The position numbers and the translations under genes were made by a program. A DNA stretch of 64,000 bases from Trachythela sp. YZ-2020 (taxonomy: Eukaryota; Cnidaria; Anthozoa; Malacalcyonacea; Clavulariidae). The notes beneath the pieces were generated by a model. That model searched no databases, had not been told where the DNA came from, and saw nothing but the letters and a program-made list of their open reading frames with translations. The DNA lies in the NCBI GenBank assembly GCA_016169945.1, contig JADLSH010000061.1, positions 1,240,001 through 1,304,000 of the forward strand. Direction: 5' to 3'. Below are positions 12,089 to 48,059 of this stretch, in pieces (positions within the stretch are counted from its first letter, which is position 1; every line of letters begins with the position of its first letter).

Positions 12089-12298
12089 CAGGGGCGGGTC
12101 CAGGCTCATCTGACAGGGGGTGCAGAGTTTTCCCGGGGGGTGCACCCGTCCGCCGCCAGCGCTAATTATATAAAAAACGCCATACATCGTGAAAATTTCA
12201 GTATGAATTCGTTTATTCTGACTTTTTGTGTGGGGGCTGACGTTTTCTAGGGGGTGTGCACCCCTGCAACGCCCCTCCTCCCAGTAAATCCGTCTGTG
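12089..12298. mobile_element. hAT-like MITE with 8-bp TSD
   Basis: It begins CAGGGGCGGGTCCAGG and ends CCAGTAAATCCGTCTGTG. Perfect direct repeats CATCTGCC occupy 12081-12088 and 12299-12306. It is 210 bp and non-coding. A related copy with the same left flank starts at 17665. Confidence 0.85.
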
Positions 12299-12601
12299 CA
12301 TCTGCCCGGTAGTGTTTACTGACACCCACCTATATTGTCATATTAGCAAGTCGTGGTTTAGCAGTGCATGTCAAGTACTGAGCTTCCCGGTTGAGTTTGG
12401 AATGCAAAAGTTTCGCCGATAAGTTTTGTCGTTTGAAAACAATGTTTGTGACGTCATCTTATGATGTTGTCAAGACGCCGTCAGGCGTTGTCATGGTCAA
12501 TACCCGAACATATTTCGAGTTTTCGACCTGTCCGACAGTGTATTCGACTTGTTGTAGTTTTCATGATATTGTTTTGATCGGAATTGGTGTTGGTTGTAAT
12601 A

Positions 12602-12817
12602 ATGGAGTCAAGCATTCAAGTTAAAGTTGCATACGGCCCAGAAAAATGGGTAAACTTTTTCGTTCTTCGGAGCAAAATATCAAGCGGCGGTTATAAATTT
12701 GCAGATTTAGTAGACGATATTGTCAATCGATGCCCTGCGCTAAGTCATCTAAACGTGGGCAGCACAGTGGTGCGACATTATAATTCGTTATCAAGGCGAC
12801 AAGGGATCGTACATTAA
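12602..12817 (+). pseudogene. Possible first exon with PB1-like look, frameshifted
   Basis: An ATG opens a frame beginning MESSIQVKVAYGPEKW and continuing through a hydrophobic/acidic stretch (FADLVDDIVNRCPAL). After STVV the better continuation (IIRYQGDKGSYIKVDNF) is in another frame, so a small indel breaks it. The pattern recalls the start of PB1-type domains, but I cannot name the gene. No splice donor or downstream exon was found. It may be a remnant copied with a transposon. Confidence 0.3.
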
Positions 12818-14076
12818 AGTCGATAACTTTTCATTCAAATGTCTGAACTTCGTTTCAAACTTCGGAAATTCGTTGCGGAGTTCAAAAGTTCATCATGATT
12901 CACAAGCCAGTTTGTAAACAAACCATCTGTTTGGTTACTAGAGAAAAAGCAGCCAATCATGCAAATGCCCAGTATACAAACCGGTTCTGAATTCATTATG
13001 AACTTCGCAACTAAGTTTACTTTTGATATTTGATTGATAAAAGATATAGGTACAATTTGGCATTTATCTTCCAAACTGTTGTGGCTATAGGGGGACTAGG
13101 CGGTATTTAATATTTATATGTGGTATGTAAATACTGCTGTTTACTACAACCTTTTATTCCCAAGTATAAAAGATTAAAATCTGATGGTTTCACAATTGTT
13201 TTAAAAATTGCCCCATGAGCTATAGGCCCTCATCCCTCTATGCACAATTGTTTCGGAGCAATATTAAAATTCATACACTAATATACCTCTTGTATTAATT
13301 GACCCATGGAAAAGAAGTTACAACTCTTTAATTACTTTATTAAATTATACAATTATGCAAATACGCATGAGCAGATACATGTGCGCTTAGCGTACCTATT
13401 TTTCATGATTGGTAAAGACCATGTAAAGTCCGTTCTGCGCATGTGCTATGGGGGGTCCCGCGATGTAAACAATGGCCAAATTTCGCGTTGTTTCGACTAA
13501 AATTCGACATCTTCTAAATCAGAAACTCGACTCTGTACACAGGGAGCCCAACTACCGGTTATGTCTGTAAACAGGTGTAAAATAATCAAAATAATAAACT
13601 TACTTGGAAAAATTTACACAAACAATATAGATATTAATATGTGCGGATTTGAAAAACGGCAAACAATAATCTATATGAAGTACTGAAGAGTATTCAACAC
13701 GTAAGTAATGCGGGCGCATATGGAATTAATAATTGAATAAATAGAAATAATAGAATTCAAACAGGAGGCAACTTAAGATCATAATAACGACTTTGCAATG
13801 TGACAACTCGCGCGGATTGCGTTAGGAAACTTACACACTATTCCGAATAGAATCAATAAACGTGAAGTGTCAAAATAATACAAAATGGTCTGCGCTATTT
13901 ATTTTTGATACATTAACACAAACGACGTGTAATTTGAATACTGTACATATGAAATTTGAAACGGCCGTTGAATAATTTCTAAATTTTAAAATTACTACTT
14001 GTAAACAAAGAACAATTAATGCCACGCATATAATTTTGTTTATAAAAAAAAAATTCAAAAACAACACATTTGTAGT
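12818..14076. other. Non-coding; second part of dispersed repeat
   Basis: 13276-13435 is the second half of the repeat described at 11195 (contains CATGATTGGTAAAGACCATG, also at 3758). Imperfect inverted repeats around 12840-13020 suggest an old foldback element. Nothing else was identified. Confidence 0.5.
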
Positions 14077-14240
14077 GGTAATAGAATGGTTTCGAGTGCA
14101 ATTTGAAAAAAAAGACATGCATGAGTGAGTGTTTCAAAGGCCTCAAATAGCACGAGTCCGTAGGACGAGTGCTATTTGAGGTCTTTGAAACACTCACGAG
14201 TGCATGTTATTTCAAATTGCACGAGAAACCATTCTATTAC
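14077..14240. mobile_element. Foldback element / long palindrome
   Basis: The arms GTAATAGAATGGTTT...AGCACGAGTCC and the inverse are separated by only a few bases at about 14160, giving a hairpin of nearly 80 bp per arm. The inner part (AAATAGCACGAG / CTAGTGCTATTT-like) is near-perfect. It lies just downstream of the recombinase pseudogene. Confidence 0.75.
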
Positions 14241-15126
14241 TTATTAATAATATACATGAAAAAATTTACAGGAAGTGATTTTAGCCGCGAGTCATGTGAT
14301 ATAATTTATTCAATCAAAATACAACAACAACAACAAAGTGAATCATGCGCACAAGTATTCTTGCCTTAGAGCACGAGGCTCAGAATGAGTTTAAAGTTTT
14401 GAAATGAACTGTTTTATTGGAAAAACAAGTCATTTAAGCCACACAACTGGTTAAACTGTTCGAAAAAATGTTTAATCAGAGTCAGAATCACTCTGAATTA
14501 TATGGTATCGCCGTTTCTTTGACTGGATGACCGGGGACCTGTTGTTGAAGTTAAATGCAACGCTGCAGTTGGTGAAAGTGTTCATCAGATTCTGTTGAGA
14601 ATTACTTATTGTGGAGGATGAACTGGCTCCTGGTTTTTCCTCTGCTGAGCTATTTTGTTTTGATATAGCCAGGAAGAGCTGTCGTTGCTCGTTCTCGTCT
14701 GTTTCGTCGTAGTCATCTAGCGACTGAATACTTCTGTGGCCAGTTATTTTGGCGATGCCGGATCTCTCAACATTTGCTTTTTTCAGCTTACCCACCACCG
14801 TTTTGCGGGCACTGTGGTTGGAAAACTTCTTGTTACTTGTCTCAAGATTTGTACCAGAGATGATATTTTTCATCATTGAATTGATCTTATTTACTCCCAT
14901 CGGCTGGACTTTGTACCAAACTTGGTCGTCGGCTCCTCTGTTGGTTTTCACGGAGAGGTAAAACGGACCAGTGTGCTGTAACTCCAGGGGCCTTCGGCTT
15001 ACATACTCGAAGAAGTGAGCGACTGGACATCTTTCTCCTCCAGTCTGGAACATTCTAGGTTGAACTGCCTTGTCTGGTCTTCGTTGGCCCTTCTGTGTAC
15101 TTAACAAACTCGAGACCGTCGTCGCC

Positions 15127-15651
15127 GCGAATTTTTTTTCCGTAAGCAACCGAAAACATCCCAAGCAAACGAAAGCATCCTGCCTGCATAATTAATACGT
15201 CATTGTTACGACCCGCGAACAGGCTGGTAGGAATTAATAGGAAACTACATATTACTTTAATTTCTTGTAGTAAGTTAATATAAATAGTATTTTTTGCCGT
15301 TCTTTTCAGCGAGCTTGCCTGTGGCGTAGCGGGTTAGAGCGTGCGTTAGCTGGGGCTATACTGTATTGTAGGTTCAAGCCCGTGCCCAACACTTTTTCTT
15401 AAATTTTTTTGTTAAGTTTTTTAAGTTTTTTCTCTCGATAATTTTGACTTTCTAAGACTGGTTAGGGTTAGGAAAGGGGTTAATATTGGGGTTGGGGTTT
15501 GTTTATATTTATAAAAACTTTAAATTTGTAGTACAAATCATGCCGGATTGAAAGCCTGTTCGCGGGTCGTAACAATGACGAATTAATTATGCAGGCGGGA
15601 TGCTTTCGTTTGCTTGGGATGTTTTCGATTGCTTACGGAAAAAAAATTCGC
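15127..15651. mobile_element. Mutator-like MITE with 9-bp TSD
   Basis: Inverted repeats of 99 bp (15127-15225 and 15553-15651) start GCGAATTTTTTTTCCGTAAG. Perfect 9-bp direct repeats GTCGTCGCC flank it at 15118-15126 and 15652-15660. Long TIRs plus a 9-bp TSD point to the Mutator (MULE) superfamily. It has no transposase. It interrupts the recombinase gene between the first catalytic Arg and the rest of the catalytic domain. Confidence 0.9.
15321..15391 (+). ncRNA. tRNA-like Pol III promoter remnant inside MITE
   Basis: An A-box-like TGGCGTAGCGGG and a B-box-like GGTTCAAGCCC are about 40 bp apart, followed by a T-run terminator near 15394. The T-stem does not pair well, so this is not a functional tRNA. 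It could be a tRNA pseudogene or the head of a SINE caught inside the element. Confidence 0.4.
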
Positions 15652-16239
15652 GTCGTCGCCTTGAAGAACGCAGAAGTCCTCCATCTTCATTTCGTGATGC
15701 TCTTGCCTTCCCCGAAGACCAAAGTGCTGGGTAAGTAGCCACCACATCGTTTGAATGAGTGACTCGGGAGTTTTACGACCGAATTTTCCGGTCACCAAGA
15801 GTATTTCTTCTTCTTCTTGGGATAATGGCCGGGATTTATTTGGTCGCTTGCCTCGACCGCTTTGGCGTAGGAGTTTGGCTTTTCCCTCTAAAACCTGCTT
15901 GGACGAGAAAAACACCATGTCTCGTATAATCGAGTGTTTGTAGCCCTTCTCCTTAAGATATCTGTCCAGAGCGGTCATCATTACTTTGAGGCTGTCTGGC
16001 TCGTAGTCTTCACCGTGTTTATTTTTAACTTCGGCGTAAAAACGCTCGAGCAAATTGTTTAGTTCCGTCGGCTCGTTTTTTTCGATTTCATGCTGAATAC
16101 CTTTCTCTGCACACCACTTTTTCCACCCACTCAACCAAAAAGATGTACTATTGGCAGTATTTTTGTTTTTTGAGCTGTCCTTCAGTTGTTGAATTGTAGT
16201 TTCCGTTGAAAAAGAAAATCTACTTAAAACCCCCGCCAT

Positions 16240-16950
16240 TGTTTACAAAAGCAATTTTTGTCGTATTTCTATTTAATATTTTCTCTGATAAAAGGTATTA
16301 GTTGATTGGCTACTTTCGCATTTCATTGTTTTATCAGCCAATCAGAGTGATTTGTGCTCTAAAAAATTTGCACTGTATTTCCTTTTTTCTGCATTGTATT
16401 TTCTTTTTCTACACTGTATTTCCTTTAAATTGCACTGCTCTCAGCCAATCAGAAAGCAATCATGTATATTATTAGGTGGTATTACAACTTGTGACTTAAT
16501 ATAAAATTCAAAAGTGATGCGTAATTTCAGTGCATATGTATTTAAAACTGTTGTGGAAATTGAATTCGATAGAGAGTCGCTGTAATACAGTAGCAAGAAA
16601 ATTAAGGTTCTATTACAAAATACAAAGTACAAACAGTATATATAAACTTTAAAACGTTTGAATAAGACATATCGTCCAAGTTCTCTTCTACAAACAATAA
16701 CATGTTCATATAAAATACTTCACTTTACAATACATAAATATAAATTTATTGAATAAATTCAGAACAGCCGCTCGGGTTGAAATGATTCCATGCCCGGCGG
16801 CTCTAAAGAAAATATTTAAGGCATGTTTATGTGGCATGTTTATGTGGCATGTTTTTTTTAAATATCATGTGGCATGTTTTTTTATGAGAATTTCAAACAT
16901 GAAGTCACTGTTCAGAAATAGCCTGGCGTTGGGCCAACATAAACGCAACT
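16240..16950. other. Non-coding; dispersed repeat fragment and poly(A) signal
   Basis: 16805-16950 is a fragment of the dispersed repeat at 2858. A minus-strand AATAAA (TTTATT on plus, about 16745) could serve the RECQL transcript, whose stop codon is about 390 bp upstream on that strand. Confidence 0.4.
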
Positions 16951-17125
16951 GGGTGTCATCCATTTAGTACGTACGCGAAAATATTTGAAAATGTACCCCC
17001 CCCCCCCGTCCTCCCTTGTACGCATAGAACAATAGAAATAACGTCACATAAACAATAGGCGTACGCAACAACTGAAAAATGACCCCCTTAGTCGCATACC
17101 GGTACGTACTAAATGGATGACTCCC
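16951..17125. mobile_element. Short TIR MITE in RECQL 3' UTR
   Basis: The ends are inverted copies of GTCATCCATTTAGTACGTAC. The element starts 11 bp beyond the RECQL stop codon, so it must form part of the 3' UTR. Single ends of the same family occur at about 3624 and 11993. Confidence 0.6.
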
Positions 17126-17135
17126 TGTAATTCAG

Positions 17136-41865
<24,730 letters not shown>

Positions 41866-43055
41866 ATTGTTTTCCTCGTTTACTTCATGTAAGGAAAAGA
41901 TCAAGGATCTCGCAAGCAAATTCGGGAATTCCTTCTCAAGGCTCTGAAACTCCTTACTTTTCCCAAAAATTCCTTCCACATTTCATGATCTTCATCCATT
42001 CACTCATTTTCCAATCTTACCAATGACATGAATCACCTATATTTGTTTTTAAACGACACAGATAAAAACAAAAAATTGTTCAATTTACAAAAACCTTATT
42101 CAAATCTTAGAGTCATTGTTCCTATCCGACTCATTCTTTGATGGTGGGTAATTCGAGTGTTAGCCCGAAAAGTTTAGAATCTTTGGGTCTTATGAATGCC
42201 ATTTGCTGCATTTTGAGGTCTGTTAAGACAGATATAAATTGCCTAATTCAGTCTACATCAATAACATTAGTTCCTCAAATCAAATAGATCCTTAATTCTA
42301 TGCAATATTCCTGGTTTTAAGGAAAAAATCCGAAATAATAATTTAAGAACCAGGTAAGGAAATGCGCGATTAGTGCGTGGATCACGCGAATTGCGTGAAA
42401 AGTATTGGCGGGAAAAATTTAAAAGTGCCGGGCAAAGTTATTCTCGAGCTTGGATTTTTGTTTAAAATTTAAATTCATTTTTAAGAGGTATTTTGTCAAC
42501 TATTTGTATGGAAACTTTTTTATAATATACAAGGGTAAGTGTTTATATTACACGTTTAGCAAATAATATCAAAATAGCGAATCAAAATAGCGAACTAGCT
42601 CTTTTTCGAAGTGTAAAAATATTTTTCGAGATGTTTTTGTAGAACACACATTTGACATTTTTAAAAATAAAGGGCAATAAAAGATACTTTGAGATAATAT
42701 AATAACATAAGGAAACTAAAAAAAACTTGAACTAAAGCTATTCAAACTTATATATTGACTTCATCAATTTTTTCTGAAACGCTATGAAGCTCAGCATAAT
42801 ATTTTTATGTGGACCTTTTTATTCTTTATATTCCAAATTTCTATCTCATAAGTGAACATTTCTCTTTAGATAATATTATATTCACTGTTATCCGGCATTA
42901 ATAATTATAAACTATAGATATTTTACTTGTTTTATTTAATTAGAAATATATATTACTGTGTGTTTCAAACAGTCAAGGTCATCACTTCATTTTTTTGACT
43001 TATCCAAATTTCTAAGCTAAAAAAGAGAATTTCTCTGTTTTATTCTTATATAGAC
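41866..43055. promoter_or_regulatory. Divergent intergenic region between RECQL and F-box-like gene
   Basis: The two start codons are 1.19 kb apart and point away from each other. At 42405-42416 the plus strand reads TTGGCGGGAAAA, a very good E2F-type site, within a short GC-richer stretch (42360-42440). It could serve both genes; E2F control of DNA-repair genes is common in animals. No TATA box was assigned. Confidence 0.5.
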
Positions 43056-43434
43056 ATGGTTGGCAGTAGTAAGAATAAAATTGTGAAATATCTCCGAAGT
43101 ATCAAAACAAGACAAACAAGCTTACGTCTTCAAAATAAACTCAACAAACTCATTGCTCTAAATGTACCTAATGTTACCCAGCCCTGTCCACTTGGCCTAT
43201 TCAACAATATTCCAGACGAACTGTTGTCAGTATTACATTTTCCGCCGTATGCCATTGTTTGATCTTGCTTCAATGGTCTTAACTTCAAGAGCACTGCGTG
43301 ATAAGCTTATGGCATTTCACTATAGTACTCAAGCATTGTCAATCTTAAAACCTGTGGTGAATCCGCCAGAAAGTACAAACAATACAGAAAAAGAATCGAC
43401 ATACTATACTCATTTTCATAACTTGGCCTGGGTA
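43056..43434 (+). CDS. F-box-like first exon (FBXO47-like, tentative), frameshifted
   Basis: The ATG at 43056 has G at -3 and +4. The frame reads SSKNKIVKYLRSIKTRQTSL, then CPLGLFNNIPDELLS; it stops at 43262. An overlapping frame continues LFDLASMVLTSRALRDKLMA and YYTHFHNLAW to a strong donor TGG|GTAAGT at 43434. Together they resemble an F-box helix pair (IPDELLS...LASMVLTSRALRD), and the following His-Phe-His-Asn-Leu recalls FBXO47. The one-base shift near 43240 is either a mutation or a sequencing error. No second exon was found before the transposon-like gene at 43.9 kb. Confidence 0.45.
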
Positions 43435-45721
43435 AGTATATAGAAAATGACTCCCAACCGACAAGCAATGACAAGAAATACGAGTTGGCCTTTGATTACT
43501 GTTTTGTCCTGAAATACAAGAAAATATGATTAAATAAATTAAGGTGAATTTGAACTAAAAACTACGCTCGAGGTTGACTTCATGGGTGGGGAGGGGTGTT
43601 AAAGTGAGTGGGCTTATTTGAGAGGGGAAGCTTATTATAAAATAATATCAATTTTAATTAATATTATTGTATCGTTTACCAGTGCATTTTGAGTGTTCTC
43701 TTCAGCCTCTGAAAAAACAACATATATAAAGGGATTTGATAGAAACAAAATAAAAATGCTGGACATGTAAAAATGCTGTCCAGCGAAGCAAGATATCATG
43801 CCACCTGTTCGTATTTCATATGATACCAGTAACGACGAAGTTAATAGTACAAGCACAACTGAAAGTAAATGTGCTGAATTGCAACTAGCATACAGTGAAG
43901 TTTATAGTTTTGCGAAGATCTTATTGCCAACCCGCGAGCAGTAGAATTCCGTGTTGTCAAAAAGTTTTTATCAACAAGGCAAGCGAACTCGGAATCAATA
44001 TACCAGAGTCGGATAAGAAAAACCTCATTCGGAAGGTCACAAATATGTTCCCAGAGCTGCATGTTGTGCATTATCAATATAATAAACCGTTAGTTTATCC
44101 TGACACTTTGCCAATGGACGAAGTTGTATTGAATAACTTTATGTTAAATTCAGAGCTACAAGCCATTAAAGTAGAAGACAAAAGTGAGAACGACGTTATC
44201 CGAGTTGCACAATTATTGCATTCCGAAGTTAAAAATCATCAAGCTCAGATGTCCTGGCCACCAAATGAACAGGAGCTGACACCAGATAAAATCCCTTCAT
44301 ACATCCCACATTTGCTGGATGTGTTTCTTACTGTTCTAATTTCAGGGCATTCCTTGGATAGCGATAAGAGCAAAACGGAGAAAACTTTAAGGTTGAAAGA
44401 ATCCTTTGCTCAAGACATCGTTTTCTCCGTAACAAATGGTGCTATCAAAACCCCCCAAAAGTGTGCTGTTCCCATCAGTTGTCAAAGCAATTTGCAATAA
44501 CACAGAAATTGTGAAACTTATCAATAAGTACGGACACGGTATCAGTTATGACTTGGCAGAGGAAATAGAAACCGAGTGTGCATTGAAAGTCATAAACGAC
44601 CAAAGCGAGAATCGTGTAACGATTCCGGTTGATGTGGAGGAGATGGAAAGAAGTACTTCTGTGGGGATAATGATTGCAGATAACATTGACAACTTAGAAT
44701 GTACGCTGAGTGGATCTGGAACGTCACATCGAGTTTTCTAGTAACGGAGAGAAAGCTTGGACTAGATGGGGAACAGAGTGGAGAAGTTGTAGATGAAGCA
44801 TGTACTTACACACCGCCGACAAAAAAGAAATGCAAAATATCTCTACCATCAGATGTCGTGACAAGAGTGATCCCCGAGTACTATGGTGGAAAGAGGATTG
44901 GACCGGGGGAATTACCTCACGTACAAAATCTAGGTCTACCTAACTCACCTTATGAAGAGAAGGCGAACGAACTACGTCAGCGCTATCTTGTTTGGCTTGA
45001 AGTCAGGAAGTTGAAAATACACCCTTTGCTATTGGTACCCGGATGGACTGGTTTCAACATTAAAATATAGGTTGCAGTTGAAGGCGGTTGTTTGTGTTTT
45101 CGATCAGGCATTTTATGCGAAAGCGATGGAAATATTCTGGAAACACAAATCCTTATTCAAAGGTCTCGTGATAATGATGGGTGGATTCCATCTCCTTATG
45201 ATGTTGTTGGGCGTCATTGGAACCAGGTTTGGCGATGCTGGTCTCCGGGAACTTGCTGTACAAAGTGAAGTTGTTGCCGAATGCTCTATTGACAAGGTAC
45301 TAAGTGGGAAGCAGTATAACAGAGCTGTGCGCCTTCACAAATTAACATATGAAGTGCTAATGAGACTTCTTCTGAAGGAGTTTGAGTCATCGGTTGAGTT
45401 ATCAACGTCTCTGGACCTAGAACAACTGAAGCTAGATCCTAATCAAGAGGAGATTACCAAGGTGCTGCATGGTGATAAGTTCTTCAAGTGGGAGAATCAG
45501 TTTAATGCATATGTTCATGACATCCAGAAAAGTGGGACTGACCTAGCAAGATTCCGGCCTACCTACATCGACCTGTGCGAACTCTTACTCAATCTTATTT
45601 ACGCCACGCGAACAGGTACATGGGATCTATATCGTGTGTGAAGTCATCAAAGTCATCAATTGGGCATTTGCGTATGATCGACAAAATTACGCACGATACC
45701 TAGTCCCATTTCTAAATAAAT

Positions 45722-46045
45722 ACGGTAAGGTAGGCGTACGGTAAGGTACAGTAAGGTAGGTAAGGGTAAGGTAAGGTAAGGTAAGGTAAGGTAAGGTAAG
45801 GTAAGGTAAGGTAGAACTTTATTTAGACACGCTAACCCTTCAATAATTATTGATTTCCAAGGGGGGCGTGATAAAATTTAAAATTACACACATAATTCAG
45901 TTCTAGATACATATATAAAAAGTTGAATGATATAATACAAAAATAGTAGATAGTATAACAGGCTAGTTGCAAGCACGTAAAAGCGAGTTGAAACTTACTA
46001 AGCTCTCCGCATTTACATGCGAAGCTCTCCGCATTTACATGCGAA
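45722..46045 (-). mobile_element. LINE 3' end with (GGTAA)n tail
   Basis: Read on the minus strand, a short unique part ends TGTCTAAATAAAGTTCTACC and is followed by about fifteen CTTAC units. A pentamer tail after an AATAAA-like word is typical of CR1/L2-type LINE ends. It interrupts the repeat-family gene between YARYLVPFLNKYG and MPEVNPFGRN. Confidence 0.6.
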
Positions 46046-46830
46046 TTACATGCGAAGCTTGTCCACCACAATGCCTGAAGTGAATCCCTTTGGACGCAAC
46101 GAAGCGGACAAGACTATTGAGAATACCATAAATCGAGATTGCAAGACAAGCGGTGGATATATTGGTTTCAGCGCCAACTGCGCTGCGACTCAGAGATGGG
46201 TGCTCAACGACACAAGGCGTTCTGCATACAGGAAACTCCTGCAAGAGCATTTGTCCATCGCAACAAATAAGGCGCATGTCCACAATGAGCTGACACCAGG
46301 AAGGATAAAAGCTGACGTGAGAGATGTAAATAAATTAGCTGACCTTCTAGATGAAGTATTTAGTAATCCTTGGAAAACCAACGCCGAGTTCACGAGCTTG
46401 TCTACGGGGATTGCGGTGACGACTGAAGTACGCGACGACCTGTTGAAAGCCAGAGAAAAAGGTCAGAAAGAAGCGAAAGAGTTAGTTCGAGCCCGATCTT
46501 CGTCGGCCCCAAAGAAATATTTCTACGATCCAATGAAGAAAGTAAAACTGAAGTCGTTTAAACATCTGAAAACCACCGTCAAGGTTCAATCAAAGGCTAA
46601 AGTCATCCCCCTACAGATGGATAGGTCTTTGTTTGCTCGCATGGCGTTGCTCAGTCAATTCCGTAAAATTGACATGAAGACCGTCTTCACATATCCCCTA
46701 GGACCCCTTCCCTGGTCTCTGTCCGATCCATATGGTTTGCCAAGAAAGACGAACAAAGCAACACTCGCTCAACAACTGGAGAAAAATATCAAGATCACGG
46801 AGCGATATCCTGAGAACGCAACCACCATAT

Positions 46831-48059
46831 TATTATTATTATTATTATTATTTACATTTATATTGCGCGAGGTTCCATAGGAAGTAGCTCACCTGCGCAT
46901 TACAGGATATAAAACAAAGTAAATAATTACATCAAGTGAAATATAAAATAACTAACTGTTCCTAGAGTATAATCGAATTAATAAAATGCTATCTTAAAAA
47001 GATGTGTCTTTACTAGTTTTTTAACATGATCTACTGTTTTAGCATTGCGAATTTCATTCGGTAGTGAGTTCCACAGATTGGGCGCTGCTGATATAAATGC
47101 GCGGTCGCCCAAGGTTTTCAGGGTTTTGATCAGTTCATCCAAATATTCAGTTCACACTGATAAGTTCATCCAAATATTCAGGAGCTAGTCCGTGGATAAC
47201 TTTAAATGTTATTAGCAGAATCTTGAAATCTATCCTAAATTTCACCGGAAGCCAGTGTAGGTAAATTAATGTAGGAGTTATATGGTCAAATCGAGAGATA
47301 TTGCAAATCAGCCGCGCAGCAGTGTTTTGTACTCTTTGTAATTTCAAGTAAGTATGTGGCAGATGTCCCAAACAGCAGGCTGTTGCAGTAATCTAAGCGA
47401 CTGGTTATTAGAGCGTTGACCAAAGTTTTTATGCTTTCATGATCGAGAAATCTCCGGATTTTCCTGAGATTATATAGGTGGTAGAAGGCAGCATTGCAAA
47501 CTTTATGTATGTGAGTCACCATACTGAGTTGTCAGTCAAACCAGCAGCCCAAATTCCGAACCTCACTAAGTGATGTAAGTTGATCGTTACCTACTCGAAG
47601 GGTGTCAACGCTGACTTTGGCGAGCTGTTGTCTTGTGCCTATAATCACGAACTCAGCTTCCCATCATTCAATTTGAGCTTATCAGCAAGCATCCATTTCT
47701 TAACATCGTCAATAGCATTCTGCATTGCTATAATTGCAGCGCTTTAATTCATAGCATCATCAGGCTTAATGAGAGGTAGAGTTGTGTGTCATCTGCATAC
47801 ATGTGAGCGTTGTGTAGATGACCTTCGAGTATATCAAATAACTTGCTTACATACAGGATAAAAAGCAGGGGACCAAGACATGAACTTTGCGGTACACCGA
47901 ACTGCAGATCAAACTTTTTCGACGTTGCTCCGTTTACCGTAACTACTTGGCAGAGTCTGGCAAGGTATAACTTAAACCACTTATGAGCTGAGCCCGTAAT
48001 GCCAAAAGTTGAATGGAGTCGATCAAGGAGAATAGTGTGGTCGATAGTGTCGAAAGCGG
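46831..48059 (-). mobile_element. 5'-truncated CR1/L2-like LINE, 7-bp TSD
   Basis: Reverse-transcriptase motifs are visible on the minus strand: FDTIDH, GVPQSSCLGPLLFILYV, YADDTQL, then SRLDYCNSLLFG and LQRVQNTAARLI. The 3' end is an (AAT)n tail. Direct repeats ACCATAT flank it (46824-46830 and 48060-48066). Removing the insert and one repeat rejoins the host frame exactly (ENATTI to YDGMALLQKF). There are several stops; it is dead. Confidence 0.9.

Larger units (their letters stand above)
14472..16239 (-). pseudogene. KIAA1958/Crypton-type tyrosine recombinase, disrupted
   Basis: The N-terminal part (15652-16239, ATG at 16237-16239 with A at -3) has the SAM-like core-binding half and the first catalytic Arg (GLRGRQEH). 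The C-terminal part (14472-15117) has the H-x-x-R box (NHSARKTV), the GHRS motif and a Tyr at SLDDYD. This set is that of tyrosine recombinases of the DUF3504 type, found in Crypton-derived genes such as KIAA1958, which cut and rejoin DNA through the Tyr. The two halves are separated by a 525-bp MITE (15127-15651). Even without it, a frameshift remains near 15070-15085, and the linker there looks short for the family. An AATAAA on the minus strand lies about 55 bp after the stop. The gene is dead as written. Confidence 0.85.

Noticed and set aside
15321..15391. Functional tRNA gene
   Set aside because: The T-stem does not pair and the acceptor ends do not match; only promoter-like boxes remain.
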